Positions 45,287 through 57,805 of a stretch of DNA of 64,000 bases are shown piece by piece. The number at the start of each line of letters is the position of its first letter. Positions within the stretch are counted from its first letter, which is position 1. The position numbers and the translations under genes were made by a program. Below the pieces are notes generated by a model, which did not search any database, was not told the DNA's origin, and worked only from the letters and a program-made list of their open reading frames with translations. Source of the stretch: Crambe crambe (lineage: Eukaryota > Porifera > Demospongiae > Poecilosclerida > Crambeidae); assembly GCA_963924555.1 (NCBI GenBank), contig OZ004584.1:7625001-7689000 (forward strand), in the 5' to 3' direction.

Positions 45287-46457
45287 TTAGTTAACATTAG
45301 CTGGTGCTGTTTGTAAAAAAGGTTGCAATGGAGGAGTGCTAGTTACACAAGGTGCATATTGATCATCATCACAACTTGACTCAACTTCAAAAGAGCAAAT
45401 AGCTGTTTTCTTCTCTGTTAGAGAATTAAAGTTATAGTAATCCCCTGTAACGTTCAATCCAATCAATTGGTCAAGACGATTGGGAGAGTGATGGTCTCCT
45501 GGGAAAGGCAGGAGCACAGCAGCATCATTTTTTATCGCAAAATGACCACGGCGAGTCAACATTGCTACATTGGAAACTTCTGATCTATCCTGCTGATGGC
45601 ATTTCACGACACTGGATTCTTCTTTTCGGGTGTACATTACTTCTTTCGAACTGGGTTGGCTAGCACTGACAGTTGTCACCGACAGAGAAACACCTTTCTC
45701 GGGTCTAGATGATACATTATAACTCTTAATTGGATCAAATGCTTCTTCAGTGACAGGAACAACTTCTGAATACTGCATGATAAATAAAACCATAGTTGTA
45801 AATGTTGTTCTAGCTAGGCACTATGATAGAAGGGTGTACATAGGTCTCTATAATGCTATATCTTTATACAGCCTCAGGCCCAAGGCCTTCAGTGTGAATA
45901 TAGATACACCAAAGTTGATTGATAACTGAGTTGTACCATGGCCATATGCATACTTACTGTCAGTAAGCACTGTTAAATTACTTAATGAACCTGGGGAATG
46001 TCAGTACATATAGTGTATGCTGATAGTGTCAGCTCTACAAGCTTTTTTAAGTTTAAAAGCTTAAGAGCTCAATCACATGATCATGGCATAGTTATACCTC
46101 GTGATGGTCGTCATCTTCATACTCATCAGAAAAATCTAAGATTTTAAGTGGTAGTTCCTTGACAATCACTTTTGAAGATTTCATAAAGTCCACGATATTC
46201 TTGCCCATACTCAAGTTAATGAATGAGCCATTACAAGAATAAAGCTGGTTAACTATGGACGGATTAGTCTCAGATGGAGAAAGCCCATCCTCATCATCAC
46301 TAAAATCACTTTGGTCAGTCACATTGGACAAGTTATTCAGTTCTTCATCTGCAGAATTTTATATGAGGCACTATGTCAATAATTATACTCTACCAGGTAT
46401 CTAGTCTGGCGTAGCCAGACTACCAGGTATCAGCGTTCACTTACTATCATTATCCAT
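45287..46457 (-). CDS. G: small acidic soluble protein, about 249 aa
   Basis: Exons 46445-46457 (or to 46484 including 5' sequence), 46098-46348 and 45287-45772; 750 nt in one frame from ATG 46457 (MDND). The acceptor of the ATG exon is preceded by a 75-bp CT tract. No membrane segment or signal peptide. Very acidic N-terminus (DNDNEELNN, DFSDDEDG, DFSDEYEDDDHHEYSEVVP) followed by a Ser/Thr-rich part with several Tyr (SYNVSS, GDYYNFNS). The EYEDDD element resembles the tail ends of B. It lies between B and C in the same orientation. It may be an intracellular adaptor related to the tails of the membrane proteins; this is inference. Confidence 0.55.
46402..46422. mobile_element. 21-bp minimal inverted-repeat element or excision footprint
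   Basis: TAGTCTGGC-gta-GCCAGACTA flanked by exact 9-bp repeats CCAGGTATC (46393-46401, 46423-46431). A related half-site, GGCTACGCCAGAT, sits in the LINE remnant at about 33059. Lies just downstream of the donor of exon 1 of G. Confidence 0.6.
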
Positions 46458-46484
46458 GACTAGTACTCTCAACAAACTGATGCA

Positions 46485-46495
46485 CTGGAGAGAGA

Positions 46496-46568
<73 letters not shown>
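46485..46568. repeat. (GA)n; CT polypyrimidine tract on the minus strand
   Basis: About 37 GA units, one interruption, directly adjoining CTCCAG|TGCATC, the acceptor of the first coding exon of G on the minus strand. Confidence 0.85.
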
Positions 46569-47049
46569 TTCTATGGTAGGGATTATGCTATATACATGGT
46601 TGTTAGCTACTATGCTACAGTGTACATGGTTATAGGGGAGGGGGAGAGTGGACATTATGCAACTGCATGTGTTACACCATTTTACACCTTGCTTGCTTAG
46701 CAAACTAATCCTAACTAACATGCACTGGCTAGCATAGTGAGCATAAAACAATATGTATATACCCAGAGTGACTCACAAATGTGAAATCAAGCCGTACTAC
46801 TGGGATCTTGCAAGATGTATCTTCTGATCTTGGCTAGCTTGCTAGCTATAATTAGGATTTTACTATTACGTCATACTGTATAGCGCAAATTTTTCGTGGT
46901 TGTCTTGCTAATATTGATGTGAAAATTCCCTTATTCTCGTGTATTTTTTTCCACCCCCGAAAATTTTTCGCTATACGTGATTACGTCATGATTCTATATG
47001 CACATTATTGAAAAACAACAGCAATGACAAAAAAACAAAAAAACTACTT

Positions 47050-49163
47050 TCAATCATCTCCATAATTATTCTGAAAAGGCTTAACTCTTAGATGTGAGAT
47101 ATCATAATAAGAGTACGAAAACTCGACACAGTCAGACACTGACTGTTCACTATGCAGTGGAAGCAACTCGATTTTGTCATCAGGTCCAACATCCAGTTCC
47201 ACCATGCACCCATACGTCTTTGTACCATTCTGTAAAACTGTCCCACACCCAGACTGAGTAGCAACTTTAGGAAAAAGATATGGTTTGGGGGAGGGGGGAG
47301 AAGAGGAAGGGATAAGATGGTGTGGGTATGGCGGAGGAACGAGACGAGGGTATTGTTTGTGCAAATAGACCCTATTCCCCCCAGTACATTTCACATGAGA
47401 TTTATGCATAACCAACACTGAATTGGAATTGTTGCCATCGAAAGTGACCATCCTTGGCCGAATCTCTGCAAACACAAACTCTTGTTCCTGAGAATGAAGA
47501 TTCTTGTTATTCGCATCTTCTACACTCTCTTCAGTTGCAATGGTTATTGGATCGTCTATTTTTTCGGTGTAGTCTCTATCGACAGAGCCGCCTGGTTTGC
47601 CCACCAAACTTTCTGTTACAATCATAACAGCAGGATTTGTTGCTTGCCTGGCTTTCCTCACGTTTTGATTCATAACAAAAAGACCCGTCTCAGAGACACT
47701 GTTTGGACCATTTTGTTCTGGTTCAGGGGGGTGATACGAAGACGAGAAAATAGATGACTCTTCAGCGACAATGGCCCCATCACTATCTGATGTACTAGTC
47801 TTGGAAGCTTCATACGCCCAACAACAGAACAGTGGTATATGCCTCATCAACATCAGATAGTTGAGATCTGAATCTTGTGGAGGTGAAGTAGCTTCAGAGG
47901 GAGAAATCGCATTATTGACTCCTGGCTCAATTTCAGGTTCCATACCATCAACTTCAAACTCCATACCATTTACAAGTACTCTTTCCTCTAAACGAAGCCA
48001 TTTCAAATACAAAAGGATGAAGAATGCACCAAATAAGAAGTAGAATAACTGAGATTGATACCAAATAAGAGATGTTTGTTCAAATACGTATCGAGTATCA
48101 TTTTCCAAACCGTCTTCTTGAAGTGGCAAAGAGCAGAAGCATTGTGGGTGAGTCCAAGGGATAGCGAGGGAGACATTGAACGCATACTGTCCACAAGAGA
48201 TGTTGGTCTGTGCTGCTACAGAAGCTGGGAGTAAGGAACAGAGGCCGAGCAGCATAATGGCTGATATCATAAACTTATGATGCAAGACTTGAGAGATAAC
48301 AATTTTCGATCCTCTACCTCTGGAGAGAGGATCAGGCAATTCGATTACTGGCAAGTCAGATGGTAGAGGATAATGCTTATTCTCTCCATTGTGGAATAAC
48401 AAACCAATCGTTGCTCTGGCTTCAAACAAAGGGGACAGTTTAGGAATGTGCGATGCATCACTCACAACTCGACTAAATTCGATCTCTTCTCCAATTTCTT
48501 CATTTTTGGTCTCAGCATTTTCTACGTTGTTCTGTAAGTTTTCATGTTGCTCATTGTAACCAATGCATTCCAAACTAGAAGCACTATTTTGTGGAGAAGA
48601 AAGTTCTGAATGTTCCCCAGAGTCAACTTTTCCTGAAGGAGACTCATTGTTCTGGAGGCTGCACTGTTCAAGAGAAATGAGATTGCTCAACTTCAGCTCA
48701 TAGCTCTTCACATTTTTACTGCAGAGAAATAAAATCAAAGTCACAGCTCAAGGCAAGAGTGCATGAACCTCCCTAGCCCTCCTTTAAAAACTGATTATGT
48801 CATTCCTTATTATTATTATTATTATGAATTTAACTTTTATACAGCTAATCCCTTAAAAGTCTCTTCTCCCCTTCCCCTGAATTCCTGATCTTATTTGTAT
48901 GGCTCTCTCTCCCTGTGTGTATGTGTATGTGTTAGCATCACACTCCTTTATAACAGTAAGTATATATAGTGCTTTATATATAATAGCCAAATCTAATTAG
49001 ACCCTAGAATGAGAAACCCTTTACCTATTTTTGGGACCCAAATTAAGGGGACACCCAAACTAGTGAGTGAGCTTATGTCTTATAGGCTATAAATAACCCC
49101 AGACACCATGCCTTGATTAAGAGTAAAATTCAATGCACATTACTACCTTGCGTCCTCCAACAT
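47050..49163 (-). CDS. C: membrane hairpin protein, about 561 aa, paralog of D
   Basis: Exon 2 is 47050-48718, entered in phase 2; a fitting first exon is 49147-49163 (MLEDA, donor gtagta, weak). About 150 N-terminal acidic residues precede a hydrophobic segment (FMISAIMLLGLCSLLPASVA, about 156-175). A 50-residue loop follows with potential N-glycosylation sites (NIS, NVS, NDT) and Cys (SCGQ, QCFCSLP). Then comes a second membrane segment (SQLFYFLFGAFFILLYLKWL, about 228-247). The topology would be N-in, C-in with a short outer loop; alternatively the first segment is cleaved at VAAQ. The 310-residue tail carries FVMNQNVRKARQATNP and SGCGTVLQNGTKT, both nearly identical in D. No known domain. 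Confidence 0.7.
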
Positions 49164-50835
49164 CTTGCAAGGTTTCAATGCTCTTGTGTTCCTATATAAA
49201 CAGTGCAGGCAATTATTCATGCTTGTTATCAATTGTAATCATCTAAGCCCATTAAGGACACATAATATCTATATGTAACACGAAATCTCATTCCAATTCT
49301 TGGTCCCGGTCACATTCCGGTCTCCCAAAGAATACCACAATAATAGGCATTTCCTTATAAGTTAAGTAAACAACTTTGTTTTGAAGTAAATGGCTATCAA
49401 TAATTCAAGCTACTTTAGTAGCATTCATAAATGAAATCTATCTTGTACTAGCCATAGCTTAGAAGCTATACATTCGATCAGCTTGAAGGAGTGTTAGAGC
49501 ATGTTTTTGAAGCAGCTAGCTATGCAGCTAAATTATGTATCCATTCTTGGATGCCGCTTTAAGGTGAGGTCATTATTATCCGTGGCATGGTTAGAAAATT
49601 GGACCTATAGTATAGGATTGGGTTGATAATATCACAGGATATCTAGATTTCCAGTGTTGGACCAATAGGATCCAAACAGTTTTAGTATGGTACAACAGTT
49701 TAGTATGCCTACAGTATGCCTATCATGTACTTTTATATACAGCCATGGTACAAGTCGGTTGTATCTAGCTTAATGTGTACTATCTCTATGCATTATAATA
49801 GGCCTGAAGACTTACACCTCAAGTGTAAAGCTTCAGAAACCCAGGAACCTTTTAGTGCTATAGCAGGGCAACATTGTAAATGAGGGCCACAATTTTGAGC
49901 ATGCATCAGTATAGCTAGGTGATAATTGTACAGCTGATAAGTTTGGGCCACTCAAAGTTTAAATTCCCAAAAGTTGACATCTTAAACATTTTCAGTAGGT
50001 TTCTAGTCTGGACTTTTACATCAGGTAGCCAAGTTAGAATGGTACTAGCTAAGCTAAAGAACTCTTTGGCTAGCCTATCATACTTACTGATGAAAGTTAT
50101 GGCAGTTAAAGTCCTCGCAGACTTCTCAGACCATAGGCATAGGAGGCTTCACACGTTACGTGAGCTGCTTCTTTAAAAATTACCAAGGCCCGGCAGGGGG
50201 TGTGGTTATATTCACACAATTAGAACAACTCAGGAAAAAAAAAAAATTGTTTAAAAATAAAACAATAATACTAGCTTCTGGGTATAAATATTATGCTACA
50301 ATACAAGTACACCTATGAAAATATAGCTACACATCAACACACAAAACAATCTTTATAGAAACTTAAACTGTCAAACTTTCCAGCTCCGATCGAATTAGCC
50401 TATAAAAAAAAAGTACACATTCATAGTTAGTTAGCAACATGAATTTAAGCCGTGTTTACATGCGCACCCAACCTGGGTTGAGATTCAATCAAGATTCCAA
50501 TCCACCTAATTGATATGGGTTGGGCTACCTGGAATCCGGAGGGGTTGGTACCGTTCACACATGGCGAATCTGGGTTAGAACCCCCCTGTAAACGGGGCTA
50601 TAGTAAAACCATAATAGCCCAGTACAGTAGAAAGATCAGAACACTACACATGATAATGGACCAGAGATTCAAATTTTGACCCCTTTTGTGGTTCAGCTTT
50701 TTAATGTAATTCTCTGTTTTACTACTCTTAGATTTCTGGCAGTATCTCAGGGAGTACTCGATGAAACTCAATGAATGCAGTGGTTGATTGGTGAGTGCAT
50801 TTTTTCAGCTCAAATTAATCTGTATGAGGTCTATT
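49164..50835. other. spacer between C and E
   Basis: AT-rich, no exon supported. Contains CAAACCCAG...-type short repeats (CTGGGTT near 50480-50575, TTGGGTTGAGATT) but nothing coding that I recognise. Confidence 0.4.
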
Positions 50836-53800
50836 TTAGTGCTTTATAATACCATCACCTGCTTCCACAGGAACAATCACGTCACGATCAATGTCCAAAG
50901 AGTAGAACGTGAAGTCACGCTCCTCCTTCTCTCTCACCACACCTTCACACTCTAACGTGATTGATGCATTCAGACTGGAAAGAGGAGGCACAGATGTCTG
51001 GTGACTGATCACAACATCACGTGAATACTGAGAATAGATGGTGCACTTGAAATCTGTCACAGGATTGGCATTAATGAATGGTGTTTCATCGTGTTCATCA
51101 TCAGCATCAGGGAGATGGACAATTGCTGGTGGGTTTGCGTCATCAGGTGGAAACTGTTCCCCGGCTCCACTAACCATTTCTTCATTGGTCATACTTTCAG
51201 CAGACCCACCACCTCTATTGAACATAATGGCTTCAAGTGTTTTATCTTCATGCTCATACGATTCAGGCTGAGGTGTCAGTACTATCTCCAACTGCTGTGA
51301 GTCAGTGGAATCACTTCCAATTAGTGTTACTGTTTCATCTCGTTCTTGTGCTTCATCTGATTTCCGAGAATGGAAACCAGAGTCATTGATGGAGCCAATC
51401 GATTCTCTTTGGCAGCCGTGTATGGATGTGTTCTCTATTCGAGACCTAACATTGTCAGTCTTATCGTCCTATAATAGTCAAAAAAACAACAACAACAACA
51501 ACAAAAACATACAGAGTAGTACATGGAACAAGTACGAATAAATCAGTACATACATTGTGTGTGGTGTTCTGCAATTCTAGAAGTCATGGATTTGTGTGCA
51601 GTTCACTAGCCTCATACCCAAGGCCTGCTAAAAACTGTACATGCGTACGTACGTTAGATAGTGGTCCAAGATCTCTTTTCCAGTTTAAAGTCGATGGACG
51701 AGTGATTCCAACCCGTGATGGTGTTTCTCCCTGTTATACCATGAAGAAATCATAGTTGCCGTTAGTATAATCAGCACACAGGGAGAACTTACAGGTGACA
51801 GGGATTTTGAATCACATACGTCAGAACGTTTTGCACAATTCTGGGGAATTTGGTTCGCTGATGATACTTTGTCCTGCAGAAATGTAGCACATTTTAGTAA
51901 ACCAAGCATACAAAATGAATGTATAACCAGCCTACATGTCCTTCTTGCTCATGAGGCTTGCTATCATCAGCTCTAGAAAATTTCTGATTATTTACCATTT
52001 TTATCTCATCCTGAGACAATCATAAGAGTGAATATACAGAAAACACCTAATGCCTTCATACTTACATCAGGTGATAAGGAAGTAGCTCCTTCTTCCTTGC
52101 CATCTACTTCTTTTTGATTATTGCCTGGGTTAGAGTCTACCAGTGTCCCTCCCTGCCAGCACGAGCGATGGAGTTGATTATCCTATCTATAACCTTTCCA
52201 TGTACTCACATCAGGTGCAGTTTCTTCCTTGTCTTTAACATCTTTACAATCATCGTCTTGGCTAGAATCCACCAGTGTCTCTCCCTGTCAGCACGAATGG
52301 TGGAGTTGATTATTCCATATTACGAACCTCTCCTAAAACTCACATCAGGTGATGATCTGATCTGAACTTCATCATCTTTACTATCATTGTCCGAGCTAGA
52401 ATCCACCAGTGTTTTTCCCTGCCAGCATGAATGGTTATTCCATGATCATAATGAATCTCTCCCTGAACTCACATCAGGTGATGACGTAACAGTTTCTTCA
52501 ATATCTTCACGATTGTTGTCTTGGCTAGAATCTACCAGTGTCTTTCCCTGCCAGCATGAATGGTAGAGTTGATTATAATAACGAACCTCTCCTAAAACTC
52601 ACATCAGGTGATGACGTAACAGTTTCTTCAATATCTTCACGATTGTTGTCTTGGCTAGGATCTACCAGTGTCTCTCCCTGCCAGCATGAATGGTAAAGTT
52701 GATTATAATAACGAACCTCTCCTAAAACTCACATCAGGTGATGATGTAACTGCTTTTTCAATATCTTCACGATTGTTGTCTTGGCTAGAATCTACCAGTG
52801 TCTCTCCCTGTCAGCATGAATGGTGGAGTCGATTATAATAATGAACCCCTCCTAAAACTCACATCAGGTAATGATGTAACAGTTTCTTCCTTGACTTCAT
52901 TTTCTTCATGATCATTGTCTGGGTTAGAACCTACCAGTGTGTCTCCCTGCTGGTGTGGATGGTGGAGTTGATTATCGTAACAAACCTTTCCTTAAACTCA
53001 CATTCGATGATGATGTAAAAGTTTCTTCCTTGTCTTCAACATCACAATCATTGTCCAGGCTAGAATCTACCAGTCTCTCACCCTGCCAGCATGAATGGTA
53101 GAGTTGTTTGTCACTATGAAGCACCCTTATCCATACTCACATTGGAAACAGTTTCTCCCTTGTCTCTAACACCATAGTCCGGGTTACAGTGTACCAGTGT
53201 CTCTCCCTGCTTGTCAGCAATTGCAGAATTGAAAAGATCACTTGTAATCTATTCCTTATACTTACATCAGGAGAGGAGTGAGCAGCTTTTTGCTTTCTGC
53301 TGATAGCTTTAGAAGAGTGAGCAGCTTTTTGCTTTCTGCTGATAGCTTCAGAAGAGTGAGCAGCTTTTTGCTTTCTGCTGATAGCTTCAGAAGAGTGAGC
53401 AGCTTTTTGCTTTCTGCTGATAGCTTCAGAAGAGTGAGCAGCTTTTTGCTTTCTGCTGACAGGTTCATGATCATCTGGACCCTGCTTGTTGTCAATGGGC
53501 CTGGGTACAAGGCTACTATTAGGTGGTGGATGATTATCCAACTCCAAATTGGCCTGTATACAGTGATCATAATGAAAACAACAACATTTCTTGGGTGTGT
53601 GGTTTGGTATCAGATAACACTTGGTCTTAGTTTACAAGCATAACATTAACCACTAAATTTCCTATGGGTTTCTCCTCTAAATCTGGCACCAGCTGCTTGA
53701 AACAGTAATTATTGTATAGCAGTAGCTTCTTTATCAATTGTCACTGACTACATATTATACAGAGACTTACGTACCATGTCAACTACTCCAAATCTGAACT

Positions 53801-55691
53801 TCGGAAACAATCTATTGGCATTTATCAGAGCCACACATGCATAGATAGAGTTTGTCATTTTCTCTTGCAGCTGCTTCAGTTTCTTCAGACACCACAGAGA
53901 AGCGATCAACAGAAATATACCAACAGGACTCGTGAAAACCATTATCACAGAACTTATAATGAAAGGAACCAGTTCCATTTGCAGCGGTTTAAGGACCTTA
54001 ACTGCAGGCACCAATGCATTCAATTTGCTGAAAGGACGCAGGTGTATTGCTGACACCCTACTGGGAAGTATGATATCCGTAAAAGTTGGTAGGAGTTGAG
54101 CAAAACGAAATATCATCGCTGGGGTCGACTGAAGATTCATCACAGGACAAAAGTTTGTTTTGGTGTCCAAAGGCTGGAAACATTGGTGAGTGGGTATCTC
54201 ATCCAGTTTGCAAATAGACTTTATTTCGCTGTGAATGGGCTGGGCTTGATAGATAGCCATTGGTGTGGGATACATGAAGCTTATGAAAAGGATCATTACC
54301 AACAAACCAATGACACAAGGATGGTACTTTAGTGAACGGCTCATCCACGATGATTCTGTGCTTTGATGGAAGATAAAACTGCTTAAAACCGCAAAGGTGC
54401 CGTAAACCCAACTGATGACAATGAAACCAGTTGCAGCAAGCACCATCCACCAAATGAAGCCAGTTCCCCTCTCAGAATCGAAAAATATCCAGCACAAAAA
54501 GATAAGACCCAGAGATAGTATACAGTGCACGAACCACCACTCATCATGTCTGCCGTTTTGTGTATTCTTCTTATTCTTTTCCCTGTCATTGTCTACATCA
54601 GAGGGGGGTTCATCCTCTCCTGAAGGCACATCAGATGGGAGTTCATCCTCTCCTAAAGGCACATTGGATGGGGGTTCATCCTCTCCTGAAGGCACATCAG
54701 AGGGGGGTTTATCCTCTCCTGAAGGCACATCGGATGGGGGTTTATCCTCTCCCGAAGGTACATCGGATGGGGGTTCATCTTCTCCTGAAGGCACATCAGA
54801 GGGGGGTTTATCCTCTCCTGAAGGCACATCAAAGGGAGGTCTATTTTCTCCTGAAGGTGATTCTGCCAAAGGCACGTCAGAAGGTTCGTTCTCTTCTGTG
54901 GGTGCGAGTACATCAGAATGGAGTTCGTCCTCCCCTGAAGGTGAGAGTTCATTTTCTCCTGAAGGCATATCAGAGGGGAATTCATCCTCTCCTGACAGCA
55001 CAACAAAAAAGGGTTCATTTTGTCTTGATAGAACTTCACTCTTCATCAACAGTGTAGCAAAGGGCAGTTTATTCTCTCCTGATGGCAAGTCAGGGGAATT
55101 GTAGAAAGGGGGTTTGTTTGGCATAGCAGAAGAATGCTCATTCTCTCCTGATGGCATATCGGATGTGGGATCGTAAAAAGGGTGCTTATTTCCCCCTGAC
55201 AGCATATCAGAATGTTCATTCTCTCCTGATGGCATATCAGATGTGGGATCGCAGAAAGGGCCCCCTGACAGTATATTGGAATGTTCATTCTCTCCTGATG
55301 GCATATCAGTGTGTTTATTTTCCCCTGATAGCATATTGGAAGAACGCTCATTCTCTCCAGATGGCATTGCATATGCAGATAGGGACTCATTCTTTGCTAA
55401 TGCCATGTAGGAAGGGTGTTCATTTTCCCCTGATGGCATTATATCAGAGATTGCATGCTCTCCTGATGACATATCAGATGGGGGTTTATTTTTTCCTGGC
55501 GACATGCAGAAGAGAAGTTCGTTCTCCCCCGACATCTCATCGGAGCGAGGTTCGATAGTTAAATGCAACTTCATGGATTCTAAATGTGAAAAATAACTTA
55601 GTGAATATTAAACCAGCTCTAGCTACTGAGTTTTTATAATCTCACCTCGATTACTAGAGCTAGAGTCTGTTTGATTGAAAGCACTGTTGCA
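50836..55691 (-). CDS. E: multi-pass membrane protein with repetitive N-terminus and tandem mini-exon array, first exon missing
   Basis: Exons: 55646-55691, 53775-55579, 53266-53553, 53141-53206, 53002-53082, 52863-52946, 52733-52807, 52603-52677, 52473-52547, 52344-52418, 52210-52284, 52066-52152, 51936-52010, 51793-51873, 51653-51730, 50836-51468; 1232 residues in frame, apart from a first exon not found. The N-terminal third is about 25 copies of a 10-14 residue MPSGENE / PSGEDEPPSDVP repeat. Several membrane segments follow (WFVHCILSLGLIFLCWIFF, WWMVLAATGFIVISWVYGTF, CVIGLLVMILFISFMY), then a Cys-containing region (CKLDEIPTHQCFQP, FCPVMN) and another segment (FIISSVIMVFTSPVGIFLLI). Exon 53266-53553 has five RKQKAAHSSEAIS repeats. 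Nine phase-0 mini-exons encode GETLVDSS-type repeats. The tail ends RDVIVPVEAGDGIIKH, related to F. Confidence 0.75.
52066..53206 (-). repeat. tandem array of nine exon-intron units in E
   Basis: Units of about 130-150 bp each contain acceptor (g)cagcag or ctggcag, a 66-87 nt phase-0 exon starting GGAGAGACACTGGTAGATTC, and a gtgagt donor. Units at 52473-52807 are almost identical; outer ones have diverged. Every exon is a multiple of three, so any can be skipped or added without breaking frame. Confidence 0.9.
53280..53460 (-). repeat. 39-bp coding repeat (SRKQKAAHSSEAI) in E
   Basis: Five near-identical copies of a 39-bp unit; the plus strand shows GAAGAGTGAGCAGCTTTTTG repeated. The unit is basic, in contrast with the acidic repeats elsewhere in E. 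Confidence 0.9.
54600..55480 (-). repeat. 36-bp-class coding repeat (SGEDEPPSDVP) in E
   Basis: About 25 diverged copies of a unit with GAAGGCACATC and GGGGGTTCATCCTCTCCTG on the plus strand. The 54600-54840 part is most regular (36 bp), the 55050-55480 part is longer and irregular. All keep the frame. Confidence 0.9.
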
Positions 55692-55821
55692 CTAATAAAA
55701 TTAATAAGGCGGAGGTGTGGCCGGCTCGAGGGTGCGTGATAATGGGAGCAAATTGAAAATCAGCATTAAAAAAGGTAAAGGGTATAATAATAAAAAACTA
55801 ACATCTCTAGTGAAAAAAAAG

Positions 55822-57565
55822 CTATTGCATGTCTCCATATTGATTCACAAAAGGTTTCAATTCAAGATGTGGGAGATCGTAGCAGGAGTACTGGTACTCT
55901 TGATTATCGGGGTCTGATAACGAATCTTCTTCACACAAGGGAAGCAGTTTAAGCTCATCCTTTGTAATATCCGGTTCCACCATGCAACCCAGAGTCTTTG
56001 CACCATTTTGTAAAACTGTTCCACAACCTGACTCAGTTGGGATTTTAGGGAGGCGTGGTTTTGGAGAAGTGGGACTCTTTGAAATGGCAGAGGAAGGGAC
56101 AAGACGAGGTCGAGGATGCTGGTTATGTAGATAGACTGGATTCCCCTCAATATCACGTCTCCTGTTAGATTTGGGCACGACACACACTGAACCAGAATTG
56201 TTGCCATCGAAAGTGACCTTCCTTGGCTGAGTCTCTACATCATTGCGATCCAATAGAAACACAAACTCCTGTTCTTGCGAATGAAGAATCTTGTTGTTGG
56301 CATCTTCTATGCTCTCTTCGGAAAACTCAGTCGCAACACTCACTGGTTCATTAACTTTATCACTGTCATCTTCATTGATAGAGCTGCCTGGTTTGCCCAC
56401 TGAACCTTCTGTCACGATCATAATAGCTGGATTTGTAGCTTGTTTAGCTTTCCTCACATTTTGATTCATAACAAAAAGACCCATCTCAGACTTGGAGGTG
56501 ACACTGCTTGGACCGTTTTGCTCTGGATCAAGGGGGTGATACGAAGGTATGAAAACAGACAACTCTTCAACAGCACTATCCGATGTACTAGGCTCCGAGT
56601 TTTCATACACCCAATAACACGGCATTGGTAGACGTTTCACCAATAATGAATAGTTGAGATCAGAAGCTTGTGGAGGTGATGAGGGTGAAGTCAGATTCTC
56701 AACTTCTGGCTCAACACGACAGACATTTATACCATCTACCATACCATCAGCTTTAGGTACTCCTTTCACGTTGTATTCTAAATGAAGCCACTTCAAATAC
56801 AGAAGGATAAAGAGAGCACCAAACAAGAAATAGAAGAGCTGAGATTGATACCAAACAAGAGATGCATGCTCGGATGCAAACAGAGTATCATTCTCCAAAC
56901 TATAATGTGGCAAAGAACACAAGTATTGTGGGTGAGTCCAAGGGATAGCGAGGGAGACATTGAACACACACTGTCCACAAGAGATGTTGGTCTGTGCTGC
57001 AGCAGAAGCTGGGACCAAGCAGAGCTGGCCAAGCAATCCCAGCACAATTGACGGCATCAGGAACTTGCAATGCAAGGCTCGAGATATGACTCTTTTCGAC
57101 CCCCTACCTTCAGAGAAAGGGTCACGTGATCGTAGTTCGCTGGCAGAGTCAGAAGATGAATCAGTCAAGCTTAACTTGGATACATGACTGCTCCTTCTCT
57201 CATGTGATGGTAAAACCTTGGGTGACGTGGAACAGGAACGAGGTGGGTCATCACAGTGGCTGTATGACAAAACACTAGCACCTTGACATGATGAGCTCGT
57301 TTTGGGAAATTGAGTTACAATTTCTTTCTCAGTGGTTTCGAGATTGTTTAAGTTCTCATCGCTCTCAGTCTCAGTGGTTTCGAGATTGTTTATTAAGTTC
57401 TCATCGCTCTCACGATCACGATGACTAATGCAATCCGAACTAAAATTGTTTTGAAGAGGAGCAGAGAGATGAGGATGTTCTATGTGTTCTGTCTCTGAGG
57501 CTGCGTTGTTATGGAGGCATGCTATTAGCATGTAAAAGCTTTTAATATCAAAGTTTTTGCTGCTG
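55822..57565 (-). CDS. D: membrane hairpin protein, about 580 aa plus unlocated first exon, paralog of C
   Basis: Exon 2 is 55822-57565, entered in phase 2 behind a 75-bp CT tract. The acceptor is CTGCAGCAGCAG, giving tandem NAG acceptors that could add or drop Ser codons. Architecture as in C: acidic N-terminus with repeated NLETTE, a first hydrophobic segment (CKFLMPSIVLGLLGQLCLVP), a loop with NIS/NVS/NDT and Cys (SCGQCVFNVS, YLCSLP), a second segment (SQLFYFLFGALFILLYLKWL) and a long tail with FVMNQNVRKAKQATNP and SGCGTVLQNGAKT. A candidate first exon at 57829-57872 ends in the right phase but overlaps a PHD-finger relic, so it is doubtful. Function unknown. Confidence 0.7.
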
Positions 57566-57566
57566 C

Positions 57567-57570
<4 letters not shown>

Positions 57571-57646
<76 letters not shown>
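57571..57646. repeat. (GA)n; CT polypyrimidine tract of D exon 2
   Basis: About 38 uninterrupted GA units on the plus strand, i.e. CT on the coding strand of D, ending in TCTCTGCAG, the acceptor of exon 2. The long SLSLSL frame through it is an artefact. Confidence 0.9.
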
Positions 57647-57650
<4 letters not shown>

Positions 57651-57805
57651 ATATAATTATAAAGACTTGGACAAGAGACACTAAGGCTAATGAGCCATAT
57701 GTTCCTAGTAATTTGGGTAAAGAAAAATAAGTGCCATGATAATAGGGTTATCCCAGGTAACACCAGGATTGTGGTCAGTTGGTAATAATTATGAAATTTT
57801 TATAC

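Noticed and set aside
46437..46751. SLSLSL-rich frame as N-terminal coding of G
   Set aside because: The SL run is the CT tract before the splice acceptor; the coding exon begins after CTCCAG at 46484.
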